Source: a virus
IMG/VR virus record: IMGVR_UViG_3300033182_000250
Span: 1 to 51,114 of that record
Length of the DNA: 51,114 nucleotides
Strand: one strand, 5' to 3'
In this document: positions 7,987 through 19,800 of the stretch, one piece after another
Numbering within the stretch: the stretch's first letter is position 1
Layout: each line of letters opens with the position of its first letter
Position numbers and translations under genes: made by a program
Notes under the pieces: model-generated
Told to the model about the DNA's origin: nothing
What the model saw: only the letters and a program-made list of their open reading frames with translations
The model's database searches: none

Positions 7987-9849
7987 ATGGCAAAAAAACC
8001 AGAATCTAGCAGATCAAGCTCAGAGTTATTTGACCCTCGAGGAAATCCTGGACCGTATCTTGCTATTGTTAGAAATCATCTTGATTCTAAGTATATGGGA
8101 AGTTTAGAAGTTGAAATTCTATATACAAACGAATCAGGTAATGCGCCAAATGTTCCAGGACGTCTTGCGCAAGCGCGATATTTGTCTCCTTTTTATGGCG
8201 CGACTTCATACGACGGACTTACAAAAAATCCGGGATATAAGTTTTCTCAAAAATCTTACGGAATGTGGTTTGTACCACCGGATGTAGGATCAATGGTGTT
8301 AGTAATATTTGCTGAAGGGATTAGAGGTAATGGTTTTTGGATAGGATGTGTTCAAGATGAATATATGAATTTTATGGTCCCTGCTGTAAATCCTTCGACT
8401 ACATATAATGATCAGGATCCTAATACAAAGTTGCCAGTTGGCGAATATAACAAAAAAATTGAAACAGGTGTAGGAAGAGATCCTACACGTTTTATTAAAC
8501 CTGTTAATACAGATGCAGTGAATATTTTAGATGCACAAGGATTAACAGAAGATGAAACTAGAGGAATAACAACAAGTTCTGCACGCAGAGAAGTTCCAAG
8601 TACAGTATTTGGTATAAGCACTCCTGGTCCGCAAGATAGACGCTTTGGATCTCCTGGTATTAGATATGGTGAAAATTTTGCACAATCTGTAACGGCATAT
8701 AATAGACTTGGTGGCAGTTCGTTTGTAATGGACGATGGCGATCCTACACTTTTGCGTAAAGGAGAAGCAGCAGATAGTCCATCAGAATATGCTAATAAAG
8801 AAGGTGGTGAAGAAGGTGGATTTCCTACTATTCCTCATAACGAACTTGTTCGTATTAAAACACGAACAGGGCATCAAATTTTAATGCATAATTCAGAAGA
8901 TTTAATTTATATAGGAAATTCAAAAGGTACTACTTGGATAGAGATGACTTCTAACGGAAAGATCGATATCTACGCCGAGGATAGTATTTCGATCCATTCT
9001 GAAACGGACTTAAATTTTAGAGCAGATAGAGATATTAACATAGAAGCAGGAAGAAACTTTAATGTTAAAGCCTTAAAAAATATACAAATGGAAAGTGTAG
9101 AAAATTATCAGTTGTATGTTACTAAAGATAAACTTGTTAAAGTTTTAGGAACAGATGAAAATAAAGTAATGGGAGACAAAAAAGTAACTGCAAGAGGAAA
9201 TTATGTAGAACATGCTACAGAAATTCACATGAACAGCGAAAGTCAAACAGAAGCAGAGTCGGCACAAGCATTAGAAGTATTTCAAACATTTGATTTGCCT
9301 AATCCCTTTTTATGGGGACCTTATGATGGTGAGTATGATTCAGAGGATAGAGAGAAATTCTTAAGTATGATGAAGCGTGTTCCTATGCACGAACCTTGGT
9401 ACCAGCATGAAAATCTTAATCCGTTAGAAGTAACAAAAAATAAAACAGACATTAATTTAGAAGTGTTGCTAAAACAATACGGATATAATCCAGCATCAGA
9501 ATATACTGAAGAAGAATTAGAAGGAATAAAAGAAGAAATAGCAGCAATACAAGAAGAAGAAGCAGCGTTAGTAGCAGAGGAAGAAGCATTAGCAGCAGAG
9601 GAAGAAGCATTAGCCGCAGCAGAAGCAGAAGCAGAAGCAAGAGCTGCTGCTGAAGAAGCAGGGGAAGAATATATTCCTCCTCCTGAAGACGAACCAGAAG
9701 TAGAAAAAGAACCAATTACAATAGAACCGACATACCATACTTCAACTCCAGATACTTTCCGTAAAAATAAGAGTAAAACTTCTAGTCAAAGTGTTAAGAG
9801 TTCAGAAGTGCAAGCGTCAAATAATGGTGTTATAAAATCTAAAGAATAG
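7987..9849 (+). CDS. 5: gp5-like baseplate hub/spike protein without lysozyme domain
   Basis: Central spike of the baseplate. Residues 20-130 look like the OB-fold of gp5/VgrG/gpV proteins (GPYLAIVRNHLDSKYMGSLE, YGMWFVPPDVGSMVLVIFAEG, GFWIGCVQDE). Residues 290-420 look like the membrane-piercing beta-helix, with short repeats such as KIDIYAEDSISIHSETDLNF and RDINIEAGRNFNVKALKNI. T4 gp5 has a lysozyme domain between these parts; none is visible here, only a 160-residue Gly/Pro-rich linker. Residues 510-575 are an Ala/Glu-rich helical segment encoded partly by 21-base repeats, then a Pro-rich, Glu-rich segment and a Ser/Lys-rich tail. AGGAGA at 7970-7975, within the end of the preceding gene, is the likely ribosome site. 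Confidence 0.8.
   Translation: MAKKPESSRSSSELFDPRGNPGPYLAIVRNHLDSKYMGSLEVEILYTNESGNAPNVPGRLAQARYLSPFYGATSYDGLTKNPGYKFSQKSYGMWFVPPDVGSMVLVIFAEGIRGNGFWIGCVQDEYMNFMVPAVNPSTTYNDQDPNTKLPVGEYNKKIETGVGRDPTRFIKPVNTDAVNILDAQGLTEDETRGITTSSARREVPSTVFGISTPGPQDRRFGSPGIRYGENFAQSVTAYNRLGGSSFVMDDGDPTLLRKGEAADSPSEYANKEGGEEGGFPTIPHNELVRIKTRTGHQILMHNSEDLIYIGNSKGTTWIEMTSNGKIDIYAEDSISIHSETDLNFRADRDINIEAGRNFNVKALKNIQMESVENYQLYVTKDKLVKVLGTDENKVMGDKKVTARGNYVEHATEIHMNSESQTEAESAQALEVFQTFDLPNPFLWGPYDGEYDSEDREKFLSMMKRVPMHEPWYQHENLNPLEVTKNKTDINLEVLLKQYGYNPASEYTEEELEGIKEEIAAIQEEEAALVAEEEALAAEEEALAAAEAEAEARAAAEEAGEEYIPPPEDEPEVEKEPITIEPTYHTSTPDTFRKNKSKTSSQSVKSSEVQASNNGVIKSKE
9574..9615 (+). repeat. 21-base tandem repeat encoding an Ala/Glu heptad
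   Basis: Two copies (9574-9594 and 9595-9615) differing only at the last base, each encoding AEEEALA. Degenerate copies continue on both sides (AALVAEE before, AEAEAEARAAAEEAG after). The period of 21 bases keeps frame and makes a seven-residue, probably coiled-coil, pattern. Confidence 0.9.
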
Positions 9850-9853
9850 CTAA

Positions 9854-9861
9854 GATAAATA
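9854..9861 (+). promoter_or_regulatory. Late promoter-like box before gp25
   Basis: GATAAATA, a match to the NATAAATA late box of T4-like phages. It ends only 4 bases before the gp25 ATG, so initiation at the usual distance would start at or inside the gene. Confidence 0.45.
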
Positions 9862-9865
9862 CCAT

Positions 9866-10312
9866 ATGAGCACGTTAGAAAAAAATATCTATAAACAAAT
9901 TTCTGTACCTAGCAATCAAAAAAAGTCTGCTATTCCAGAAAGCAAAGCATATAGAGGACTCAGCACAGTAAATTCCGATGCAGCTGATTGGACGCTTTAT
10001 GATATTTCTTTAATTAAACAAGATATTATTAATCATTTTCATATTCGCCAAGGTGAAAAACTTTCTAATCCAGAATTTGGAACTATCATTTGGGACGCAT
10101 TATTTGAACCTTTAACCGAAAGTTTAAAAGACACTATTATACAAAATGTAACAGCAATTATCAACTATGATCCTAGAGTAAGTGTTGATAATATTACTGT
10201 TACGAGTTATGAAAGTGGGTTGCAAATAGAGTGTACAGTAACTTACCTTCCTTATAATATTTCTGAAAGTATGCGCATGAAATTTGACGAAAATGCAGGA
10301 TTCTTAACATAA
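9866..10312 (+). CDS. 25: gp25-like baseplate wedge protein
   Basis: 148-residue gp25/GPW-family wedge subunit, the sheath-like part of the baseplate. The family core is clear: IKQDIINHFHIRQGEKLSNP, EFGTIIWDALFEPLTE, then a C-terminal beta part (DPRVSVDNITV, ECTVTYLPYN). Length agrees with T4 gp25 (132). There is no recognisable Shine-Dalgarno site before the ATG, and a late-promoter-like box sits almost against it; a start further inside cannot be excluded, since the first 40 residues are not part of the conserved core. It lies between gp5 and gp6 as in T4. Confidence 0.88.
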   Translation: MSTLEKNIYKQISVPSNQKKSAIPESKAYRGLSTVNSDAADWTLYDISLIKQDIINHFHIRQGEKLSNPEFGTIIWDALFEPLTESLKDTIIQNVTAIINYDPRVSVDNITVTSYESGLQIECTVTYLPYNISESMRMKFDENAGFLT

Positions 10313-10339
10313 GAATTAACTACGCAGTTATTTAGAAAA

Positions 10340-10347
10340 AATAAATA
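10340..10347 (+). promoter_or_regulatory. Late promoter box for gp6
   Basis: AATAAATA in the 55-base gap between gp25 and gp6, followed by AGAGGA at 10355-10360 and the gp6 ATG at 10368. Spacing to the gene is normal for a T4-like late promoter. Confidence 0.65.
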
Positions 10348-10367
10348 TAGTATAAGAGGAATGCAAT

Positions 10368-13300
10368 ATGTCATCAACAGATAGACAGAATAGACTACTA
10401 GCAGCAGAAGATTGGAAACGTGTATACCAATCTTTCCAAAACGCTGATTTTAAGAGTTACGACTTTGACAATTTACGTCGTACAATGGTTTCTTATATTA
10501 GAGAAAATTATCCAGAAGATTTTAACGATTACATTGAAAGTTCAGAGTATCTAGCACTTATTGATCTTATTGCATTCTTAGGTCAAAACATCGCATTCCG
10601 TATCGACCTAAATGCTCGTGAAAACTATTTAGAATTAGCAGAGCGTCGTGAAAGCGTATTACGTTTAGCAAGATTGCTTTCCTATAATCCTAAGCGTAAT
10701 CAAGCAGCAAACGGTTTATTAAAGATAGAAAGTGTTAGTACCACAGAAGAAATTATTGATTCTAATAATATTAATTTAGAAAACCAAACTATTCTTTGGA
10801 ACGATCCAAGTAACCCTGATTGGTACGAGCAATTTATTAGAGTTCTTAATGCTGCACTTCCAGTTAATGGTACAATAGGACGTCCAAATAAAAGAGAAAC
10901 TATAAGTGGTATACCTACAGAACAATATCGTTTTACTAGCACAAATACAGTGGTGCCTGTTTATAGTTTTACGAAAACTGTAGATGGAAAGTCTGCTTCT
11001 TTTGAAGTTGTATCAACTAATTTAACTTCCGATAGTATTGTAGAAGAAGCACCATTTCCAGGCAATAACTTTGCATTTATATACAGAGAAGACGGAAGAG
11101 GTCCAGCAAGTTCTAACACAGGATTTTTCTGTCATTTTAGACAAGGTACATTAGATCAAGGTACTTTTAATATTACTAATCCGTCGACTAATCAAATAGT
11201 TGCTATTGATGCACGAAATGTTAATAATAGTGATATTTGGTTATACAAGCTAGATAGTTTAGGTAATGAAGAAGAGTTATGGACTAAAGTTGATGCTATC
11301 GAAGGCAATAACATTATCTATAACAGTTTAAGTAAAAATATTAGAAATATATATTCTGTATTAACTCGTGTCGAAGATAGAATCAGTTTAATTTTCAGTG
11401 ACGGAACCTTTGGATCTTTACCGCAAGGAAGTTTTAGAGTATATTACCGTACAAGTAAAAATCAGCGTTTAATTGTAACTCCAGATAACTTGCGTGGAAT
11501 TTCAGTAAGGATTCCTTATGTATCACGTGCTGGTAAAGCAGAAACAATTACTTTAACGCTTGAATTAAAATATACTGTTGACAATGCAACGCTTTCAGAA
11601 TCAAATACAAGTATTAAACGAAATGCTCCGGCAACCTATTATACACAAAATAGAATGATTACTGCTGAAGACTATCAGATAGGACCATTGACAATTAGTC
11701 AAGAAATCGTAAAAGCAAAATCTGTTAATAGAACAGCAAGCGGAATTTCAAGATATTTTGATTTAGTTGATGCTACTGGAAAGTATTCTACTACAAATTT
11801 ATTTGGTACCGATGGTGCCCTTTATAAAGAATATTTAAATCTTAAAACTTCATTTACATTTGATAATTTAACAGATATTGAAGGTGCTATAGTCAATGTC
11901 GTAGAACCAATTTTAAGTGAAATTAAAGTTAGAAACTATTATCTCGATAAATTCCCGCAGTTGCTAGTAGAAGATTTAGGAGCAGTTTGGAATCAATCAT
12001 CGTCGTCTACTAATTTGTCTACAGGATACCTTATAAATCCAAACGGAGTAAGAGTTAAGGTAGGTGCATTTACTGCATCGAATATGAAATATGTGAAATC
12101 AAATTCTTTGTTAAAATTTGAACCGCCAACAGGTTATCATTTCCTTAACGGAGAATTAGTATCTGGTCAACCTGATTATCGCGGCGGTTCGTTATATCAT
12201 TGGGTTAAAGTTATTTCTGTAATTGACGATGGCACCGAAGTGCAAGATAATGGCACAGGACCAATTATGTTTAACGATGTAATTCCAACAGGCGCAAAAC
12301 TAGTAGAAATTCGTACAGCACTCCCTGGGTCATTGACAACAGACGTACAAGCACAAGTAACAGATCAAATTTTTGCTTATAAAACATTTGGATTAAGATA
12401 CGCACAAGGACAAGGAGAATGGAGGCTTATCACAGAAAATAATCTTAATATTTCTAGTCCTTTTTCAACAGGAAAAACAGGCGATGTTTCTAATCAACAG
12501 TTAGATTCTAGTTGGTTGTTAATATTTAATACTGACGGCGAAAAGTATACGATAACATATCGTACTATGCGATATGTATTTGAAAGTGATACGCAGATTA
12601 GATTTTATTACGATTCTTCAGATAAGATTTATAATAATAAAACAGGTAAGATTGTTAAAGATAAAATATCAGTATTGAATATAAACACACAGCCAGATTC
12701 ATCGTATCCTTTTAATTATGATATTGACTGGGAAATTGTTGAAGAGTACCGCGATGCTGAAGGGTATGTAGATAGCAAGAAAATACAAGTAAGTTTTTAT
12801 GATGATGATGAAGACAGTGTAGTTGATAACCCAGATATTTTCAAAGAAATTATTCAAGAAACAGTTAATGTTAAAAACAAGTTAGTATTTTTAGAAAAAA
12901 CTACTAGTGCCGACGGTGTAAACGATTATACTTATGTAAGTAAGGATAGTCTTGGTTTAACAGATAATACTATTTTAGAATCTAAATCGTCTTTAGGTCC
13001 GTTAAGTCAATATGATAATAATCAATTATTTTATTTTATTCAAGAAGATATTTTTGAACGTCTTAATACAAATACCTATACATTAACAATCGAAACTGAT
13101 TATAAAGCTCGTATTGGTAGAGATAATTTAAAATTCCAATATATTCATGCAGCAGACCAAAACAGTAGAATTGATCCAAGTGCAAGCAATATCATTGATA
13201 CTTATTTGTTAACTAGAGCATACGACACAAGTTATAGACAGTGGTTAGATGGAACTTTAAGTTCTAAACCTTTACCTCCAAGTAGCGATAACTTGTATAT

Positions 13301-13802
13301 AAGCTATTCAACAAATCTTAATAAAATTAAATCATTAAGTGATGAAATTATATATCATCCTGTAAAATACAAAGCATTATTTGGTTCACAAGCAGATGCA
13401 GACTTGCAAGCGAGATTTAAAGCAGTTAAAAATCCAGATTTAGTTATTAACGACAATCAACTTAAATCAGATATTATTAGTGCAGTGAACAGGTTCTTTG
13501 CATTAGAAAATTGGGATTTTGGTGATAAGTTTTATTTCTCAGAACTAGCCAGTTATGTAATGAATGAATTAAGTCCAGATTTAGTAACATTTATTATAGT
13601 TCCGGTACAAGAAGAACAAACCTTTGGATCTTTGTACGAAGTTAAATCCGAAGCAGATGAAATTTTTATTAGTGCCGCAATTGTTAGTGATATAGATATT
13701 ATTGATTCTATAACGGCAAGTAGATTAAAAGCGTCTGGTGCAGTAGTCACAGAATCGACTACTTCAAACACAGGCATACAAAGTAGCACAACTGGAGGCT
13801 AA
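10368..13802 (+). CDS. 6: gp6-like baseplate wedge protein
   Basis: Wedge protein (gp6/baseplate J-type) that forms the inner ring of the baseplate. The N-terminus is the conserved part: DFDNLRRTMVSYIRENYPED, LIDLIAFLGQNIAFRIDLNA and ENYLELAERRESVLRLARLL at residues 35-105. The centre has beta-rich segments, including SVLTRVEDRISLIFSDGTFG and GKAETITLTLELKYTV, then NAPATYYTQNRMITAEDY near 420. The C-terminus (NRFFALENWDFGDKFYFSEL) resembles the terminal part of gp6. It is 1144 residues, far longer than T4 gp6 (660). AGAGGA lies 7 bases before the ATG. gp7 follows after 8 bases. Confidence 0.88.
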   Translation: MSSTDRQNRLLAAEDWKRVYQSFQNADFKSYDFDNLRRTMVSYIRENYPEDFNDYIESSEYLALIDLIAFLGQNIAFRIDLNARENYLELAERRESVLRLARLLSYNPKRNQAANGLLKIESVSTTEEIIDSNNINLENQTILWNDPSNPDWYEQFIRVLNAALPVNGTIGRPNKRETISGIPTEQYRFTSTNTVVPVYSFTKTVDGKSASFEVVSTNLTSDSIVEEAPFPGNNFAFIYREDGRGPASSNTGFFCHFRQGTLDQGTFNITNPSTNQIVAIDARNVNNSDIWLYKLDSLGNEEELWTKVDAIEGNNIIYNSLSKNIRNIYSVLTRVEDRISLIFSDGTFGSLPQGSFRVYYRTSKNQRLIVTPDNLRGISVRIPYVSRAGKAETITLTLELKYTVDNATLSESNTSIKRNAPATYYTQNRMITAEDYQIGPLTISQEIVKAKSVNRTASGISRYFDLVDATGKYSTTNLFGTDGALYKEYLNLKTSFTFDNLTDIEGAIVNVVEPILSEIKVRNYYLDKFPQLLVEDLGAVWNQSSSSTNLSTGYLINPNGVRVKVGAFTASNMKYVKSNSLLKFEPPTGYHFLNGELVSGQPDYRGGSLYHWVKVISVIDDGTEVQDNGTGPIMFNDVIPTGAKLVEIRTALPGSLTTDVQAQVTDQIFAYKTFGLRYAQGQGEWRLITENNLNISSPFSTGKTGDVSNQQLDSSWLLIFNTDGEKYTITYRTMRYVFESDTQIRFYYDSSDKIYNNKTGKIVKDKISVLNINTQPDSSYPFNYDIDWEIVEEYRDAEGYVDSKKIQVSFYDDDEDSVVDNPDIFKEIIQETVNVKNKLVFLEKTTSADGVNDYTYVSKDSLGLTDNTILESKSSLGPLSQYDNNQLFYFIQEDIFERLNTNTYTLTIETDYKARIGRDNLKFQYIHAADQNSRIDPSASNIIDTYLLTRAYDTSYRQWLDGTLSSKPLPPSSDNLYISYSTNLNKIKSLSDEIIYHPVKYKALFGSQADADLQARFKAVKNPDLVINDNQLKSDIISAVNRFFALENWDFGDKFYFSELASYVMNELSPDLVTFIIVPVQEEQTFGSLYEVKSEADEIFISAAIVSDIDIIDSITASRLKASGAVVTESTTSNTGIQSSTTGG

Positions 13803-13810
13803 GTTTATTA

Positions 13811-16800
13811 ATGGCGTACGATAACGATCAAAAAGAGTTCCCGCTACCAACAGGAGATAACGATGGAAGACGTCGCAGCGCAGCACATCTTCCTAGATAT
13901 TTTAGAACTCAAACTAATACAAAATTTTTATCTAGCACGTTAGATCAATTAATTCAGCCAGGTACTGCTGAAAAATTAAATGGGTATGTTGGACGTAAGC
14001 AAGCCAAAGGATATAATTATGGTGATAACTATATCGGCGATGTTAGTGTAGATAGAGAAAATTACCAGTTAGAACCAGTTGCTGTTATTAAAGATGAATT
14101 AGACAATGTCAAGTTTTATGCTGATTATAACGACTATGTTAACCAAATTCGCAATTTAGACGGTAATGTCGATGACTATAGTTTATTAAGTAGACAGGAA
14201 TATTATGCATGGAATCCGCATATTGATTGGGACAAATTTGTAAATTTCCGTGAGTACTATTGGCTACCTTCTGGACCGCAAACTATAAATGTTATCGGAC
14301 AAAATATTGATGTAGAAAGCACGTACACTGTAAAAGCAGTTAATAATGGCGATAATTATGGTTATGTGTTCACACCAGACGGACTAACACAAAATCCTGA
14401 ACTTACTTTATATAGAGGTATAACATATAAGTTTGAGATTAATGCTCCTGGTAATCCTATATCTTTTAGAACCGGAAAAGTTGCTGCCGATAAATGGACT
14501 AAATCCAAATATTACGACACTGGCGAAAAAGCCCTTTATAATGGAACAATTTATACAGCAATAACAGAGCATTTATCAAGAGATTCGTTCGAACAAGATA
14601 GTGATAAATGGGAATTAGATACAACATTTAACCTTGTTTCCCAAGTCTCAAACCAAAGTGTTGAAAACGGAACAATTGAATTAAAATTAGATGCTGCAAC
14701 TCCAGATTTAATTTATTATATGTCTGACAAAGACATATATGCTTCTGGTTTAATAAGAGTAAAAGATATTTCCGAAGCAACATTTATAGATGTTGAGAAA
14801 GAGATATTAGGAAAGAAAACTTATACTATGGATAACGGTTATGCGTTATCTAACGGAATGAAAATAAGTTTTCAAGGTACTGTCGTCCCAGAAAAATACG
14901 CAGAAGGTGCATGGTATGTTGAAGGTATAGGAAGTGAAATTACTTTAATATCAGAAGAAGAGTTAAATGTGCCAAGTGCATTTACACAAGATTTAACGGT
15001 TTCTTTTGATACAGAAGGGTTTGATAGATTGCCTTATTCTGAAGCACTTGGATATCCTATTAATAAAGATTACATTACTATTAACAGAGGTAGCGCCGAC
15101 GGTAATTTATGGTCAAAATACAACCGTTGGTTTCATAAATCAGTCATAGAAATTTCAGAACAAGTTAACGGGCAAGAACCAGAGTTAGATCAATCTTCTC
15201 GTGCAACTAGACCTATAATAGAATTTGAAGCAGGATTAAAATTATTTAATTTTGGAACGTACATTAAACCAAATGTTGATTTAGTTGACGATTTTACAAA
15301 AGATGCATTTAGTATTGTTGAAGGTTCAACTGGATATAATATAGACGGTATAGATGTATCTAATGGAATGCGGGTAATTTTTACAGCGGATCCGGATCCG
15401 TTAGTAAAAGGAAAAATTTATGAAATAAGATTTATTACTCATAACAATAATAGACAAATTACTTTAGTAGAAACTGAAGATTCAACACCTTTAGAAAATC
15501 AAACTTTGTTATGTAAACAAGGCGCTGTGTATAAAGGTAAAATGTTATGGTTTAATGGCGATAACTGGATATTAGGTCAAGACAAAACTTCCACAAATCA
15601 ACCACCATTATTTGACGTATATGATTGCGGCGGATATAGTTATGCAGATACTAGCGTTTATGAATCCTCAACTTTTACAGGAACTAAGATTTTCTCGTAT
15701 GAAGTTGGTACAGGATCTAGCGATAGTGAATTAGGATTTCCGCTCTCTTATAGAAGTATTCAGAATGTTGGAGATATAGTTTTTAAATTTGATTTATTGT
15801 CTGATTCGTTAACTTATTGTCCGTTTGCTTCTAATCCACAAGAACAAATAATTGGATCTGGATTTTTAAGACGCTACAGTAATATAGATAGTTTTGAAAT
15901 AGTTAACGGTTGGACAAAAGCCAACGAGCTAAGTTCGCAGCCAGTTATACGACAGTATACAGTTGATAATACTAGAACTTTTTATCCTATTGATGTTTAT
16001 GATAATAGTGGATTGTTAAATGATTTATGGACAAGAGTTTATGTAAACAATAGATTATTATTCGAAGATCAAGATTACACTATTACTGTAGATGCTCGTC
16101 AGCGTGCTGTTGTTAATTTTCTTTTAGAATTAAACTTTGGTGATGTAATTATTATTAAAACTCGTTCGAGTGCTGTTAAGAATAATAACGGATTGTATGA
16201 AATCCCTGCTAGTTTAGAACGTAATCCACTTAACGAAGATATAGTTAATTTTACATTAGGAGAAATCAACGATCACGTAGGCACAATTGTTGAAGAAGCA
16301 ACTGCGTTTAACGGTGCCTATCCAGGAACAAGTAATTTAAGAGATTTAGGAAGTGTATCTAAGTACGGTAAAAGAATAGTAAAACATTCTTGCCCTCTTA
16401 ATCTACCATTGTATCATTTAATTGATAAAGACGCTAATATTGTAAAAGCATTAAAATATGCTAGAAGAGAATATGGAAAATTTAAGAGACAGTTCTTACA
16501 AGTTGCACACGATTTAGGTTTTAGCGGACCGGTTAAAGAACATGTAGATAAAATATTAAATGAAATAGTAAAAGATAAAACTAAAACAATGCCTTTCTAC
16601 TTCTCAGATATGGTACCTTTTGGTGCTGCTGTGCATAATGTATTTGAGATCGACGATCCAGATTTAATTTATTTTGCACTATCTCGTGTTTTTGACATAA
16701 CTCAAGCAAGCGATAAAGCAGTAGAAATTTATCAAAACGATATCCAATTATTATACGGTAAAGATTATACATTCAATGATCAAGGATTTGCTATCATAAC

Positions 16801-19800
16801 TACAGATAAGGTCATTGGTGATGTAATTGACATTTACGAGTATGAAACTACAAATGGCTGCTATACTCCTCCAACACCAACTAAGTTAGGATTATATCCA
16901 AAGTATGAACCAAGTAAGTTTGTCGATGATACGTATTTAGAAGCTAAAGAAGTAATTCAAGGACATGATGGAAGTATTACTATTGCGTTTAATGATTATA
17001 GAGATGATCTATTATTAGAGCTAGAAAAAAGAATTTACAATAACTTAAAAGTTTCTTATGATGCCACATTATTTGACATTAATGATTTTATACCAAGCGA
17101 ATATAGAAATACAGGAATTTTAAAGTCTCAATTTGATAATAGTATAATAGGAGATTTTGTTCAATGGCTGCAATTAACTGATGAAGACTATACTACAAAT
17201 ACATCATATTTAAGAGAAGATACATTTACCTTTAACCATACAGGAATGACTTCTCCATCCGGAAATGTTGTCGGTGGATATTGGAGAAATGTTTACAAAT
17301 ATAGTTATAATACAGATCGACCTCATACTCATCCATGGGAAATGTTAGGTTATAGCATTAAACCTACATGGTGGGATGACCAATACGGAGAAGCACCTTA
17401 TACCAGTAATAATTTATTAATGTGGGAAGACATTGAAGCAGGCATTATTAGAGAACCAGGTCAGTTGCCTATAGTAGATAAAAAATATATACATACGGGT
17501 CTAATAAGTCATTTACCAGTAAACGAAGATGGTAATCTAATTAGTCCTGTATTGAGTGGATATATTAAGAATTATAGTACCACAAGATTAAATGCTAATT
17601 TTGTATTTGGTGAGTCTGGCCCAGTAGAAACTGCATGGAGACGCAGCTCTGAATATCCTTTTGCACTGCTAACTTCGATAGTATTAAATCAACCTGCTCG
17701 TGCATTTGCCACAGGATTTGATAGATTACGTCAAAAGAAAGGTCCGGTAGATGATATCATTTATAATTCTCCAAATAGACAGTTAAGATTAACTGATATA
17801 CAGTTTCCTAATAATGTCAATGCAAAAGAAAGAACATATACATCTGGCTTTGTAAATTATATCTATGATTATCTAGCATCTAATGTCACAGTAACATATG
17901 AATCTTATATAGAAAATTTGCAAGCTATTGATAATCAAATTGGTTTTAAACTTGCTGGATTTACATCTAAAGACAAGTTTAAACTAATTCTTGATAGTCG
18001 TACTCCTTCAAATGAAGGAAATGTTTTTGTCCCAGACGAAAATTATCGTATTGTGTTAAACAAAAGCGTTCCTGTACGTAATGTATATTATAGTGGTGTT
18101 ATTATTGAAAAACAAGCATATGGTTTTATTGTTAAAGGTTATAATAATGACCAACCATATTTTCAATATAATAAAGCTAATATTTCTGCAAGCGATCCTT
18201 TACTTAATATCGGCGGCATCAGTCAAAATTTTGTATACTGGGATGTAAACAAATTATATTCTAAAGGTGTTGTTGTTGAATTTAATAATTCTTATTATAG
18301 AGTAACTGAAGCGCATACAAGCGGCGCAGACTTTGATGGTACAAAGTTTGCTAAACTTCCAGCATTGCCATTAGTAGGTGGTACAGATGCATATTTTCGT
18401 AAAAAGTTTAGTTCTAAAGTAAGCATTTTGCCTTATGGATCCGTATTAGCAACTATACAAGACGTGGTAGACTTTTTATTAGGATACGGAAATTATCTTG
18501 AAGAACAAGGATTTGTGTTCGATTACTACTCAGCAGAAAATGAGTTCGTAGCGGATTGGAATACCTCGGCAAAAGAATTTATGTTCTGGACAACACAAAA
18601 TTGGAAAGCAAGTTCAGTAATTACACTAAGCCCAGGAGCATTTCAACTTAAATTTGTATCTGATTATGCTATAGTTGATGATATATACGATACATTTTAC
18701 GGCTATAGATTACTTAAAGCTGATGGTAAAAAGTTAATACCAGAATATGTTTCTTTAACCAGAGAAGAACCAAAAGAGTTTATATTAAGAACTAAAATTA
18801 CAGAAGATGGAATTTTTGCCGTTAGGTTATCGCTTGTTCAGAAAGAACATGTAGTATTAATAGATAACCGCACTGTGTTTGGAGATATTATATTTGATCA
18901 AGAACCTGGTTATCGTCAAGAGCGTATTCGTATATTAGGTTATAGAACAACAGATTGGGATGGTTCTATAAACATACCTGGTTTTATATTCGATAATGCT
19001 AAGATTACAGAATGGGCACCGTGGACCGATTATGCAATTGGTGATCTTGTAAAGTATAAAGAATTTTATTATACAGCACGTAATAAAATTTCTGGAACAG
19101 AAGTATTTGATGACACCCAATGGTCACGATTAGCAGAAAAACCAGAAATGGGGTTAATACCTAATTTTGAATATAAAACAAATCAATTCGCAGACTTTTA
19201 TGATTTAGATACTGATAATTTTGATGTAGAGCAACAGAAGTTTGCACAGCATCTAATTGGTTATCAGAATAGACAATATCTTGCAAACATTATTAATGAC
19301 GATGTTTCGCAGTATAAATTTTATCAAGGTATGATACAAGAAAAAGGTACACGTAATGCTCTTGATAAGTTGTTTGATGTTCTAAGCTCAGCGGATAAAG
19401 ATAGTATAGAGTTTTATGAAGAATGGGCTATTAAGTCCGGACAGTATGGCGCTGCTGACGGATTTGAAGAAGTAGAGTATATCTTAGACGAATCTAAGAT
19501 GCGTTTGGAACCTCAAAGTTTTGAATTAGTTAATAGAGTTACTGGAGAAGAAACAGACTTAGTTTATAGAATACTTCCGTATCAAACTTATTTAAGACCA
19601 AGTGATTATGCTCATGCTCCGTTCCCTGAAAAAGTTATTGATGTTAACACCACTTATGTAAAAAATAGTGGTTATGTAAATCCAGAAGATGTAGAATTTA
19701 TTGTAGCAGATTATAACGCAATAAAAAACATAAATTATTTAACTTGTAATATAGGTGACAGAATTTGGGTTGGCAACGATGAGTTATCTTGGAATGTTTA

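Noticed and set aside
9452-9715. Leu-rich minus-strand ORF resembling a membrane protein
   Set aside because: Antisense of the Ala/Glu heptad region of gp5; Leu runs are the reverse complement of GAA/GCA codons.
10312-10340. Small hairpin (TAACT/AGTTA) after gp25
   Set aside because: Five-pair stem with no T run; too weak to call a terminator.
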